This document shows positions 34,184 through 42,810 of a stretch of DNA of 64,000 nt, one piece after another. The notes beneath the pieces were generated by a model. It was not told the DNA's origin. It did no database searches and worked only from the letters and a program-made list of their open reading frames with translations. Positions within the stretch are counted from its first letter, which is position 1; each line of letters opens with the position of its first letter. A program made the translations under genes and the position numbers. Source of the stretch: JBGAWK01 sp044227665 (GTDB taxonomy: Bacteria; Bacteroidota; Bacteroidia; Chitinophagales; JADIYW01); assembly GCA_044227665.1 (NCBI GenBank), contig JBGAWK010000001.1:62001-126000 (forward strand), given 5' to 3'.

Positions 34184-35632
34184 TTACACCTTCCAGTCAG
34201 GATCGCTGAGCTCTCTCTCAATATGATGTACCTCTACCCGTAGGTTATATTTTTCGAGAATATGTTTTGCTACTGCTTCGGCGCAATATACAGATCGGTG
34301 TTGCCCACCGGTACAGCCGAAATTTATTTGCAAATATTCAAACCCCCTTTCTATATAGGCCTCTATACTTAAATCTATTGTAGAAAACACAGAAGCTAAA
34401 AACTCCTTCACCTGACTCTGGGACTCTAAGAAGTCTATGACAGGCGTATCTTTGCCCGTGAGATGCTTATAAGGCTCATATCTCCCAGGATTGTGTATGC
34501 TGCGGCAGTCAAATATAAATCCGCCACCATTACCACTTTCATCCTTGGGCAATCCTCGTCTATACGAGAAGCTATTGACGGCTATCTGTAGGGGATGATT
34601 AGCAAAATCAGCCTTCTCCGCTTCCCAAGCCTTCTTTATGATGAGCTGTTGGAATACCTGATAAAGTTCTGGCAATGAAACGGCCAAAGGCATGTGTTCT
34701 GCAAAATATTGAAGATTGTCAATAGCAGGAGGGATACTTTCTACAAAATGCGATTTTCTTTCTATCATGCCCCTAAAGCCATAGGTTCCTAGCACCTGAA
34801 GCAGACGTATTAATACAAATCCAAAATATCGGTTCTTAAAATCTTCAAGATTTATATTGATTTTTTTGCCTACAAATCCAGCATATATATCGAATAGCTC
34901 ATCGCGGTCTTTATGGGGGATTTTGGCATTCGCCTGCCAAAGTAAGGATGCTGCGTCATATTGTAGGGCACCCTTCCTACCTCCCTGATAGTCAATAAAA
35001 TATGGTTTACCGTCTTTTATCATAATATTTCGTGACTGGCAATCACGAAACATGAAAAAGGTATTTTTTTCTTGTAAGAGATAATCACTAAGGGTATGAA
35101 AGTCTTTGTTGAGCGCTGTCTCATTGAAGCGCACCCTTGCAGGACGGACGAAGTAATATTTAAAACTGTTCATATCCCAAAACATGGAAGACTTGTCGAA
35201 ACTGCGAATAGGGTAACATCTGTTGAAGTTAAAATCCTTAGCACCATCAATCTGTAATTGCGTTAAGGATTCCAATACTTTGATATACAAGTCTTTTATT
35301 TCAGGAGTAAAACCTTCTTTTTTGATAAGGTGATAAAGCGTAGTGTCGCCTATGTCCTCTTGAATATAGCATTTGCTATCTTCTGAAACAGAATATATGG
35401 CAGGTACGGGTATGTTCTTGTTGGCAAAGTGATGTGTGAATTGTATGAACGTCTCATTCTCTAAAACATCCTTATTGTATGTGCCTATGGCAGAAAAACT
35501 ACCTTTTAGCCTGAAATATTGTCTATCAGAGCCGGAAGCTGGGAGCGCGATGACGTCTCTTACTTCTTCTCCAAAAAAATTATTATATAGGTTTTTTAGC
35601 GTTTCTATTATTTGGGAATAGTTCATAGACAT
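34184..35632 (-). CDS. Fusion of an AmgK-like amino-sugar kinase domain with a RapZ C-terminal domain
   Basis: A two-domain protein of about 482 residues. The N-terminal 330 residues are an aminoglycoside-phosphotransferase-type kinase: YIQEDIGDTTLYHLI, catalytic loop FRDCQSRNIM and metal site FIDYQGGRKGALQYDAASL, closest in pattern to AmgK MurNAc/GlcNAc kinases. The C-terminal part from GGGFIFDCRSIHNPGRY onward is the RapZ C-terminal domain, with NFGCTGGQHRSVY as in the glucosamine-6-phosphate sensor RapZ. The P-loop ATPase half of normal RapZ is absent. I start at the ATG 35632, after a -7-like TACTATTG; a TTG at 35638 is possible. It lies 18 bp after obgE. Confidence 0.85.
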   Translation of the reverse strand: MSMNYSQIIETLKNLYNNFFGEEVRDVIALPASGSDRQYFRLKGSFSAIGTYNKDVLENETFIQFTHHFANKNIPVPAIYSVSEDSKCYIQEDIGDTTLYHLIKKEGFTPEIKDLYIKVLESLTQLQIDGAKDFNFNRCYPIRSFDKSSMFWDMNSFKYYFVRPARVRFNETALNKDFHTLSDYLLQEKNTFFMFRDCQSRNIMIKDGKPYFIDYQGGRKGALQYDAASLLWQANAKIPHKDRDELFDIYAGFVGKKININLEDFKNRYFGFVLIRLLQVLGTYGFRGMIERKSHFVESIPPAIDNLQYFAEHMPLAVSLPELYQVFQQLIIKKAWEAEKADFANHPLQIAVNSFSYRRGLPKDESGNGGGFIFDCRSIHNPGRYEPYKHLTGKDTPVIDFLESQSQVKEFLASVFSTIDLSIEAYIERGFEYLQINFGCTGGQHRSVYCAEAVAKHILEKYNLRVEVHHIERELSDPDWKV

Positions 35633-35650
35633 TGGCAATAGTAATTTTCA

Positions 35651-36652
35651 TTAGTAAAGTCTGTGTTGTAACTCCCTCCATAGCACATCTTTCAGCTCAT
35701 CTATGCCGCGCTCTGTGATAGAGGAGAAAAACACTATGCTAATTTTTTTAGGCAATTCCTTGCGTATCAGTCCTTCCAATTCTTCATCCAAAAGGTCTGC
35801 CTTGCTGATACCCAGTACCAGCGTCTTATTTACCAGCTCATTATTATAGAGCTTCAATTCTTTTTTTAAAATCTGAAAGTCTTTTTTAATATCAGCACTG
35901 TCCGCAGGGATAAGAAATAATAGGATTGCATTTCTTTCGATATGACGGAGAAATCTGTCACCCAAGCCCTTCCCCTTGTGTGCGCCCTGAATAATTCCGG
36001 GGATGTCTGCCATCACAAAGGAGCGATTGTCGCGGTAATATACCATGCCTAGGTTGGGTGTGATAGTGGTAAAAGGATAGTCGGCTATTTCGGGCTTGGC
36101 AGCACTTACCACAGAGAGCAAGGTGGATTTGCCAGCATTAGGAAACCCTACGAGGCCTACATCCGCAAGAACCTTGAGTTCTAATATCTTCCACGCTTCG
36201 CTACCTGCTTCTCCTGGCTGCGCGTAATGTGGAGCTTGATTAGTAGCACTTTTGAAATGATTGTTACCCTGTCCTCCTCGGCCTCCTTGTAACCATATCA
36301 CCTCCTGACCATCATCTAATATTTCGACTTCTTTTAATCCTGTATCTACATCTTTGGCAATGGTGCCCAAGGGAACTTCTATGATAATGTCTTTGCCAGA
36401 TATGCCGCTACGCAACGCCCCTTCTCCCGACTTTCCATCTTCTGCATGAATATGTTTTCTATACTTGAGATGCAATAGTGTCCATAGCTGTTTGTTTCCC
36501 CGAAGGATGATATGACCACCCCGGCCTCCATCACCGCCATCGGGGCCGCCCTTGGGTACATATTTCTCTCTGCGAAAATGCACAGAGCCACCTCCGCCAT
36601 TCCCGGAGCGCACAAATAATTTTACATAATCTACGAAATTTCCACCTTCCAC
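35651..36652 (-). CDS. obgE: GTPase ObgE
   Basis: A ribosome-associated GTPase of 333 residues needed for 50S assembly and linked to stress control. The glycine-rich Obg fold covers about 1-160 (NFVDYVKLFVRSGNGGGGS, GGPDGGDGGRGG). The G domain follows with G1 GFPNAGKSTLL, G3 DIPG and G4 SKAD (in LGISKADLLDE). The C-terminal OCT extension found in some relatives is absent, as in many Bacteroidota. The start codon is GTG at 36652, 4 nt after a perfect -7 box. Confidence 0.95.
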   Translation of the reverse strand: MEGGNFVDYVKLFVRSGNGGGGSVHFRREKYVPKGGPDGGDGGRGGHIILRGNKQLWTLLHLKYRKHIHAEDGKSGEGALRSGISGKDIIIEVPLGTIAKDVDTGLKEVEILDDGQEVIWLQGGRGGQGNNHFKSATNQAPHYAQPGEAGSEAWKILELKVLADVGLVGFPNAGKSTLLSVVSAAKPEIADYPFTTITPNLGMVYYRDNRSFVMADIPGIIQGAHKGKGLGDRFLRHIERNAILLFLIPADSADIKKDFQILKKELKLYNNELVNKTLVLGISKADLLDEELEGLIRKELPKKISIVFFSSITERGIDELKDVLWRELQHRLY

Positions 36653-36656
36653 GCCA

Positions 36657-36664
36657 CAAAGGTA
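36657..36664 (-). promoter_or_regulatory. -7 element of the obgE promoter
   Basis: TACCTTTG on the minus strand is a perfect TAnnTTTG. It lies 4 nt before the GTG start of obgE, the same spacing as at the TPR gene, and predicts a leaderless transcript. Confidence 0.55.
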
Positions 36665-36708
36665 GTTATTTGGGAATGAATAAAAAGCCTAAAGAAATTT
36701 GTATTCTA

Positions 36709-37200
36709 TTATCCCACAATGAGATGGAATACAAACGTAGTGAGGTAATAAGTGATCAGTCCAATAACTATTATACCGAACAGAAATAATACTATAAACG
36801 GCAAAAAATACCTGACTCCCCGTCCGCTATGCAGGCCAGAAGTATAATATTCTTCTGCCAAGAGGATATTGCGCTTATTGGCTTTGAAAGCAAAGTCGAA
36901 AATATATCCTACAAAAGGTATGGCACTTACTAAGCTATCCAACAATGCGTTCCACAACATTTTGCCCACCAAAGCCCCGCTAGCACCATTTTTATATAAG
37001 GCAAAAACAATGTACAATGAGATAAACACATCTACGCCCTGACCTAATCCAGGTATGAGGTTCAATAAAGGGTCGAGACCAAAAGATAATTGCGTGCCAG
37101 GGATGGTAAACTTACTGTCCATCCATATTGCTAAAGACTTTAGCCTCTTTATCTCCAACGGTAGAGGGCGGATATCTCTTGTAAGATTTTCCTCCAGCAT
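36709..37200 (-). CDS. DUF4112 family membrane protein
   Basis: A small membrane protein of 163 residues. The hallmark is WMDSKFTIPGTQLSFGLDPLLNLIPGLGQG, followed by hydrophobic helices at about 55-75, 80-105 and 135-160, and IPFVGYIFDFAFKANKRN. The DUF4112 family has no known function. It lies 4 bp after the upstream gene on the same strand, so the two are likely co-transcribed and may act together. Confidence 0.85.
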   Translation of the reverse strand: MLEENLTRDIRPLPLEIKRLKSLAIWMDSKFTIPGTQLSFGLDPLLNLIPGLGQGVDVFISLYIVFALYKNGASGALVGKMLWNALLDSLVSAIPFVGYIFDFAFKANKRNILLAEEYYTSGLHSGRGVRYFLPFIVLFLFGIIVIGLITYYLTTFVFHLIVG

Positions 37201-37204
37201 ATTC

Positions 37205-37663
37205 TTAATAGTTTATCATACTGAGTTGGGCCAAATCCGACTCTGTATAACCTGCACCTACACCTATGATACCACCAGAAGTAGTAGCAATACCCATGGC
37301 TAGGCTTCTAAGATTTTTTACAATAGCAGTAGCTAGTTTCTGATCTAATAAGGGCAAAATATCGTTGATTTTTGAAATTTCTTCGGCGATAAAATTTATT
37401 CGTTGTTCTTCCTCTAGGTTTCTGCATTTATCCTCATATATGGCTAAGTCTCTATCCAATTGTTTTTCTACTTGTGAGAAGAAATCAAATAGTAATGGAT
37501 CTCCAATAGACTGACGAAAATGTACCGCCCTCTTGGCACGCTGTTCTTCATTGCTATCCATGTCGCCATCGGCAACGCCTATCAATACACTTACCAATGC
37601 TGGCATTCTGAATAAAACTTCTTGATGCTCCTGTGCTAATTCCTGAATATTGAAAACTCCCAT
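37205..37663 (-). CDS. Small helical protein, TerB-like at best
   Basis: A protein of 152 residues, mostly helical. MPALVSVLIGVADGDMDSNEEQRAK recalls the start of TerB-like domains (hydrophobic helix followed by an acidic D-G-D-x-D loop), but the match is weak and the C-terminal end (GIGVGAGYTESDLAQLS) is unusual. No signal or clear membrane helix. The promoter region has an inverted repeat centred on the -7 box, so the pair with DUF4112 appears to be regulated. Confidence 0.65.
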   Translation of the reverse strand: MGVFNIQELAQEHQEVLFRMPALVSVLIGVADGDMDSNEEQRAKRAVHFRQSIGDPLLFDFFSQVEKQLDRDLAIYEDKCRNLEEEQRINFIAEEISKINDILPLLDQKLATAIVKNLRSLAMGIATTSGGIIGVGAGYTESDLAQLSMINY

Positions 37664-37678
37664 AGTAAATAAAATATC

Positions 37679-37703
37679 TTTACTACAAAGATAATGTAGT
37701 AAA
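37679..37703. promoter_or_regulatory. Inverted-repeat operator over the -7 box of the TerB-like/DUF4112 operon
   Basis: TTTACTAC (37679-37686) and GTAGTAAA (37696-37703) are perfect inverted arms 9 bp apart. The perfect -7 box TATCTTTG (minus strand, 37686-37693) sits between them. The right half recurs as TAGTAAATAA at 37663-37672. This layout suits a repressor that blocks the promoter. Confidence 0.5.
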
Positions 37704-37747
37704 TAATGGTTTTAAGAAAACAAATGTTTAATTTTTTAGAAATATAA

Positions 37748-39055
37748 TTAAAAAACCTTTATAAAGTCCTGAACATAAATAGAGGTAGTAGAGGCGAGTT
37801 TTATTGTATAACATCCTGCTGCCAAGCTACTTACGTCCATAGAATAATGCTCGGCATTCACAAGATGTTCCTTTTTATCAAAAACAATATTTCCCGCCAC
37901 ATCTATGAGTTGTAGATGAAATTCTAAAACATTATTAGGGATAGTGATGAAAAGATGATCTGTTGCGGGATAGGGATAAACAGGTAGGAGACTATAAGTA
38001 GTTTCTTTTACTGGGGTAGTGGTGCTTTTGGTATGATATACATTAACGAGTCGGAACTGTCCGTCTTTCCATTCTTTGTTGGCATCTGTCTCTACGACCT
38101 TACAAATATTGTAGCCGCCGTATGTGCTAAAAATATAATCCTCAAATCTATGTATATGCCCCGACATCCATAAAGCAATTTTGTCTCTAAATGGAAATAC
38201 CCCTTTGCTAAGTTTGTCATTTTCTATAGGATCAAATCCATTGACTATAGTAAAAAAATCCTTTGATACGGGATGATGTGATGTGATAAAGATGTTTTTT
38301 CTATCATAATCGGGTAGCACAGAAAGGGTGTGTACCAACCACGGGAAAGTGCCTTGGTCAAAGTCCATAAGGCGTGCTGCGGCACTGATTCCTGGCTCAG
38401 CGATAATTACGTGTACCCTAGGGTTGAAATCTAAGAACACATAATAGTCCCCTTGATATGCATACCAAAAATTATAGAAATAATGACTTCGTCGTGATTC
38501 CGGATTATACGTTAATTGAGTTCTTGTAGTATCATTCTTTTCTGAAAAAAAGGAGGATAAGGTGTCAAAAGTACTGGAAAATACTTCATTCATCACAGAG
38601 TCTCCATTGGCGGCGTATGCTTCCTCGCCATAGCGTACATAAGGCCACGCATCATGATTTCCTATCAGGGGGATGTAGGGAATTTCCAAAAGATCCAGAA
38701 TCTCTTTTGCTTTTTCGAATTCAGAACGTTCTCCGCTATCGGTAATATCTCCAGAAACAATCACAAAGCGTATATTTTTTTCTATGTGGTGAGCATTTAT
38801 CCAAAGTACAGATTTTAGCAGCCTTTCAGCACTCCACCCACCACCGCCAGAGGGTGCTGTATCATCCATAAATCCGGGACGCCCATAGTCTCCTTCTCCT
38901 TCCCCTACATGTATGTCTGTAATTTGTATGAAAGAATAGGCATATTCCGCCCCCGGCAAACTTTTGTTTACATCTGTAGCAAGAAAAAAAGGCTCTCCAC
39001 AATAAATATACGTCGAATACAGAAGCAGTATAAAAACTATAGATAAAACTTTCAT
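37748..39055 (-). CDS. Secreted metallophosphoesterase with T9SS sorting domain
   Basis: A calcineurin-like phosphoesterase of about 435 residues. Signal peptide MKVLSIVFILLLYSTYIYC, then metal motifs FIQITDIHVGEGE, VSGDITDSG, IGNHDAWP, TSHHPVS and MSGHIHRFEDY. The last 80 residues are a type IX sorting domain (LLPVYPYPATDHLFITIP, then AAGCYTIKLAS). The substrate may be an extracellular phosphoester or nucleotide. I start at 39055, which gives a clean signal peptide and lies 5 nt after the -7-like TAATATTG; the longer frame to 39130 has no such signal. Confidence 0.85.
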   Translation of the reverse strand: MKVLSIVFILLLYSTYIYCGEPFFLATDVNKSLPGAEYAYSFIQITDIHVGEGEGDYGRPGFMDDTAPSGGGGWSAERLLKSVLWINAHHIEKNIRFVIVSGDITDSGERSEFEKAKEILDLLEIPYIPLIGNHDAWPYVRYGEEAYAANGDSVMNEVFSSTFDTLSSFFSEKNDTTRTQLTYNPESRRSHYFYNFWYAYQGDYYVFLDFNPRVHVIIAEPGISAAARLMDFDQGTFPWLVHTLSVLPDYDRKNIFITSHHPVSKDFFTIVNGFDPIENDKLSKGVFPFRDKIALWMSGHIHRFEDYIFSTYGGYNICKVVETDANKEWKDGQFRLVNVYHTKSTTTPVKETTYSLLPVYPYPATDHLFITIPNNVLEFHLQLIDVAGNIVFDKKEHLVNAEHYSMDVSSLAAGCYTIKLASTTSIYVQDFIKVF

Positions 39056-39174
39056 TCTTACAATATTACTGCTAAAATCAATAATATTATAACATAACGA
39101 TAAAAGCATATATCCACAAATAATGGACATGCAATGTATTTTCGCAGATTAATTCAAATTTTTAGTAAGTCATT

Positions 39175-40173
39175 ATGATTCAGACGGATATATGTATTAT
39201 AGGCGCAGGACCGGTGGGTTTGTTCGCTGTATTTGAAGCGGGACTGTTGAAGATGCGATGCCATCTTGTGGACTATCTGCCACAGGTAGGGGGACAGCTT
39301 TCTGAAATATATCCCAAAAAGCCTATTTATGACATCCCCGGATTCCCGGTAGTCATGGCGCAAGAGCTGATAGACAATCTTATAGAACAGGGCAAGCCTT
39401 TCCATCCCACATTTACCCTGGGGGAGCGCATAGAATCCGTAGCTAAAACAGACACTGGGTTTATGCTCTTGACGCATAAAGGAACAGAAATTGCTGCCAA
39501 AGTAGTATGTATTGCAGGCGGTCTTGGGTGCTTTGAGCCACGTAAGCCCGAGATACCAAGTCTGTCTTCCTATGAAGATAAAGGGGTAGCCTACATGGTA
39601 TTAGATCCCGAAAAATTTAGAAATAAGAAAGTAGTCATAGCTGGTGGAGGGGACTCAGCACTAGACTGGGCTATTTTTCTTGCAGACCTAGCGGCAGAAC
39701 TTCATTTAGTGCATAGAGGGGAAATGTTTCGGGGTGCGCCAGATTCAGCAGAAAAGGTGAAAAATTTACATGAGCAAGGCAGGCTTACCTTGCATCTAAA
39801 TTCTAACGTTACAGCAATAAATGGAGATGGCAAAGTAGAGCAAGTTACCATATCTCATAAAGAGGGCAGCTCTATAGACATTGCCACAGATGATTTTTTG
39901 CCCTTATTTGGACTCAGCCCCAAGTTGGGACCTTTAGCAAACTGGGGACTTAATCTCGAAAAAAATGCCATCCTCGTTAATACGGTAGATTATTCTACCA
40001 ATGTTGCTGGAATTTTTGCCATAGGGGATATCAATCAATACGAAGGAAAATTAAAATTGATACTTTGTGGTTTCCACGAGGCGGCACTTATGGCGCAGAG
40101 CGCGTATGAGATAGTAAATAATAAGAAAGCGAGTCTAAAATATACCACCGTAAACGGAATTCAAGAGTTCTAA
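39175..40173 (+). CDS. Thioredoxin-reductase-like ferredoxin-NADP reductase
   Basis: A flavoprotein of 332 residues of the TrxR-like FNR type. The FAD motif is IIGAGPVGLFAVFEAG (residues 8-23) and the NADP motif VVIAGGGDSALDWA (about 156). The redox CxxC of thioredoxin reductase is lacking and the C-terminal GDINQYEGKLKLI is typical of FNR. It would pass electrons from NADPH to the ferredoxin encoded 2 bp downstream, and on to the desaturase. This three-gene order argues for a dedicated chain. Confidence 0.9.
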   Translation: MIQTDICIIGAGPVGLFAVFEAGLLKMRCHLVDYLPQVGGQLSEIYPKKPIYDIPGFPVVMAQELIDNLIEQGKPFHPTFTLGERIESVAKTDTGFMLLTHKGTEIAAKVVCIAGGLGCFEPRKPEIPSLSSYEDKGVAYMVLDPEKFRNKKVVIAGGGDSALDWAIFLADLAAELHLVHRGEMFRGAPDSAEKVKNLHEQGRLTLHLNSNVTAINGDGKVEQVTISHKEGSSIDIATDDFLPLFGLSPKLGPLANWGLNLEKNAILVNTVDYSTNVAGIFAIGDINQYEGKLKLILCGFHEAALMAQSAYEIVNNKKASLKYTTVNGIQEF

Positions 40174-40175
40174 AA

Positions 40176-40511
40176 ATGGACAGCATAAAAATTTATATCC
40201 AAAAACCAGACCTTACCTTTGACACCTTAGATATACCACTGGGGATAGACCTGAGCCTCATGGAAATTCTAAAAGGAGAAGGCTATGATATAGAAGCCAC
40301 CTGTGGCGGCATGGCATTATGTGCTACCTGTAGAGTACAGGTTTTGAATGCAGCGGAACTGAACATCCGTAGTGCCTGTGATGACGAATTGGCTATGCTG
40401 GAGAGCCTGCCCTGCTATACGGGCAATTGCAGACTTTCGTGCCAAATCAGGATAGCAGAAGAAATAGATGGCTTAATGATAAAATTTCCTGAAGAGTCCT
40501 TCGTCTTTTAA
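40176..40511 (+). CDS. 2Fe-2S ferredoxin (adrenodoxin type)
   Basis: A protein of 111 residues with the vertebrate-adrenodoxin cysteine pattern: Cys-x5-Cys-x2-Cys in CGGMALCATC plus the fourth Cys in LSCQIRI. It probably carries electrons from the reductase encoded 2 bp upstream to the desaturase encoded 14 bp downstream. Confidence 0.93.
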   Translation: MDSIKIYIQKPDLTFDTLDIPLGIDLSLMEILKGEGYDIEATCGGMALCATCRVQVLNAAELNIRSACDDELAMLESLPCYTGNCRLSCQIRIAEEIDGLMIKFPEESFVF

Positions 40512-40525
40512 TTTTTTTTATCTTT

Positions 40526-41629
40526 ATGATAAGAAAAAAAAATATGGAAGACCCAATAGTGGACGACTTAGCGTTCTCGTTGCCCGACAAGCAGAAAATA
40601 AAGCTGATTAGAGAAGAAGTAACGCTATCCGCTAAAGAAATCAAGCAGAAATATCCGCTCTTACAGCATCAAAATGCTATAGGCATGGGTATAATGTTGT
40701 TTGCTGTGGCAATGATAGTCATACTGTCGTATTTCTATTGGCTGGGAAAGATTTCAGCATGGGTACTCATCCCTTGGAATGCTTTTTGGATGGCCATATT
40801 ACATGAATTAGAACACGATACGATACATTATATGTATTTTAAAAGGAATAAAGCCATACAAGATTTTATTCTCCTTACCGTATGGCTGTTTCGCCCTACC
40901 ACAATAAATCCTTGGTTTCGCAGACATTTACACTTCAATCACCACAGAGTATCTGGTACTAGAGCGGACATTGAAGAGCGGTCGGTGACAAATGGAGAGC
41001 CGTGGTCTCTGAAAAGACTTATCTCTACGCCCGACCTTATAGTAGGGGGAATATTGAGGATGGCAACATTGAAGAAAGATATAATCGAAATGGTGAAAAG
41101 CGGTCAGATGACTAGAGAAGAAGCTCTGCGCCTAAAAAAACAAAATGCTCTAGGCTTTTTGCCTTTTGGAATTTTTATATACCTTATTTGGTATGTCTTC
41201 CTTGCCCATTATGCCATACAGGGTGTGACTTCATGGATGCACATCCCCTATACTTCTCCCGATTGGATACAAGCGCAGTTTACATGGATAAATCCCTTGG
41301 CAGCTATTTTAATTGCACCTAATATGTTGCGTCAATTTTGCTTACATTTCATCACTTCCAATATGCATTACTATGGCGATGTAGAGTCAGGAAATATCAT
41401 GCAGCAGACACAGATACTCAATGTATGGTGGTTGCTACCACTCCAATTATTTTGCTTCAACTTTGGAAGTACTCATGCCATACATCATTTTGTAGTAGGA
41501 GAGACTTTCTATATACGCCAACTTACCGTTGCCCGTGCGCATCGCATCATGCGGGATATGGGTGTAAGATTCAATGATATCCAGACTTTTATTAGAGCCA
41601 ATAGATGGACTGTGACATATAGGCACTAA
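40526..41629 (+). CDS. Fatty-acid-desaturase-family membrane di-iron enzyme
   Basis: A membrane protein of 367 residues with the three histidine clusters of di-iron desaturases/hydroxylases: HELEHDTIH, HLHFNHHR and HAIHH, plus a further HFITSNMHYYGD. About four membrane helices flank them. It would insert a double bond or a hydroxyl group into a lipid; the substrate (fatty acid, sphingoid base or carotenoid) cannot be told. It is third in the reductase-ferredoxin-desaturase operon. ATG at 40526 and 40544 are both possible starts. Confidence 0.85.
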   Translation: MIRKKNMEDPIVDDLAFSLPDKQKIKLIREEVTLSAKEIKQKYPLLQHQNAIGMGIMLFAVAMIVILSYFYWLGKISAWVLIPWNAFWMAILHELEHDTIHYMYFKRNKAIQDFILLTVWLFRPTTINPWFRRHLHFNHHRVSGTRADIEERSVTNGEPWSLKRLISTPDLIVGGILRMATLKKDIIEMVKSGQMTREEALRLKKQNALGFLPFGIFIYLIWYVFLAHYAIQGVTSWMHIPYTSPDWIQAQFTWINPLAAILIAPNMLRQFCLHFITSNMHYYGDVESGNIMQQTQILNVWWLLPLQLFCFNFGSTHAIHHFVVGETFYIRQLTVARAHRIMRDMGVRFNDIQTFIRANRWTVTYRH

Positions 41630-41759
41630 CGCCTAAAGATAAAAAGCACAGCGACTAGCATGTGGGATATAAGCCATTTATACGGACATATAGTTAAAAA
41701 TTTTATAAATAAACAACAAACTATGAGTTGTTTCGTATAAATAGTAAACAACAAAACCA

Positions 41760-42680
41760 ATGAAAACCAAAATTATCGTATTGACATCTATAGCAATATT
41801 GGGGTGTCAAAAATTCGAGTCAGCAGAAGTAGGCGCATCGAATGAGAAATCAACAGCAGCAACGGAGGCGGCAATGGGTGATGCGTCGCCGAGTGCAGGC
41901 TATCAGAATTTTTATAATGAATATATTGGGAAAGACAATGGAGATACTACGGACTATCTCGATAAGAAAAAGCTGATAAAAAGAGCCAATATTTCTGGTA
42001 GCGTTCGAGATGCCCACCGCGCTGTGAAAGAGGCCGAACTCATAGCAGAACGATATAGAGGTATCATCACAAAGTCAGAGACGAATGCTTCCACGTATAA
42101 GGATAAAAAAATTGTCATTAATGCCGATTCTGTGTTACACGTCTTTTCCGCCTCTGCTACGGGCCTTGTGACCATGCGAGTGCCACATACTGCTTTGTTG
42201 GCAGTATTAGGAGCGCTGGATAGTGCATATACACAGGTAGAAATACGCAATATTACTACCGACGATGTTACTGCTCAATATATAGAGAATCAATTGCGAG
42301 CCAATAGCGCACAAAGACGCACCAAAAGACTGGAAGGCTCTGCTGCTGTGGATAGCGAAAATAATTCTGTAGATGCAGAAAGATTTGCTGCTGAGCAGGA
42401 AGAGCAATACATCACGCACAAAATGGGGCAGTTCCGCCTCGAAGACGATATTCGCTACAGTGAGATAAACTGCACCTTTTATCAGGCAGAAAAAGTATTT
42501 AAGGAAAAGTTGCCAAATGCATCGCTGTCAAAGTATAATGTAAATATTCTATATAGAATCTGGAATAATGTGCTTACATCAGGAAGGTGGCTGCTTAATA
42601 TCTTTACCTATCTATTTTATCTGTGGCCTGTAATACTGATTGGAGGTATATTGTATTACTATTTCAATAGAAAATCCTAA
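41760..42680 (+). CDS. DUF4349 domain lipoprotein
   Basis: A protein of 306 residues. The lipoprotein signal is MKTKIIVLTSIAILGC (Cys16). The DUF4349 domain (about 70-240) shows LIKRANISGSVRDAHRAVKEAE, VTMRVPHTALLAVLGALD and ITTDDVTAQYIENQLR, then a C-terminal membrane helix at about 275-300. The family's function is unknown; it is often near envelope genes. The 130-bp upstream gap has two direct AAACAACAAA repeats. A strong terminator follows. Confidence 0.85.
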   Translation: MKTKIIVLTSIAILGCQKFESAEVGASNEKSTAATEAAMGDASPSAGYQNFYNEYIGKDNGDTTDYLDKKKLIKRANISGSVRDAHRAVKEAELIAERYRGIITKSETNASTYKDKKIVINADSVLHVFSASATGLVTMRVPHTALLAVLGALDSAYTQVEIRNITTDDVTAQYIENQLRANSAQRRTKRLEGSAAVDSENNSVDAERFAAEQEEQYITHKMGQFRLEDDIRYSEINCTFYQAEKVFKEKLPNASLSKYNVNILYRIWNNVLTSGRWLLNIFTYLFYLWPVILIGGILYYYFNRKS

Positions 42681-42698
42681 ATCTTAAAAAAGTATGTT

Positions 42699-42736
42699 TA
42701 GAGGCGGTAATAAAGATACCGCCTCTATTGTTTTTG
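42699..42736 (+). terminator. Rho-independent terminator after the DUF4349 gene
   Basis: An 11-bp perfect stem (TAGAGGCGGTA / TACCGCCTCTA) with a 7-nt loop is followed by TTGTTTTTGC. It begins 18 bp after the DUF4349 stop codon. Confidence 0.85.
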
Positions 42737-42786
42737 CTCACTCTGTTTTTCGAAAATTATTATCCTATTACTATATAATAATCCTT

Positions 42787-42794
42787 TATATTTG
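42787..42794 (+). promoter_or_regulatory. -7 element of the nucleoside transporter promoter
   Basis: TATATTTG is a perfect TAnnTTTG, 16 nt before the ATG at 42811. No clear -33 element is seen at the expected distance. Confidence 0.45.
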
Positions 42795-42810
42795 CTTAAC
42801 ATAGTTATAT

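Noticed and set aside
41711..41756. AAACAACAAA direct repeats and a GTTGTTT inverted copy before the DUF4349 gene
   Set aside because: Short, low-complexity and without promoter elements at fitting distances; noted in the gene entry only.
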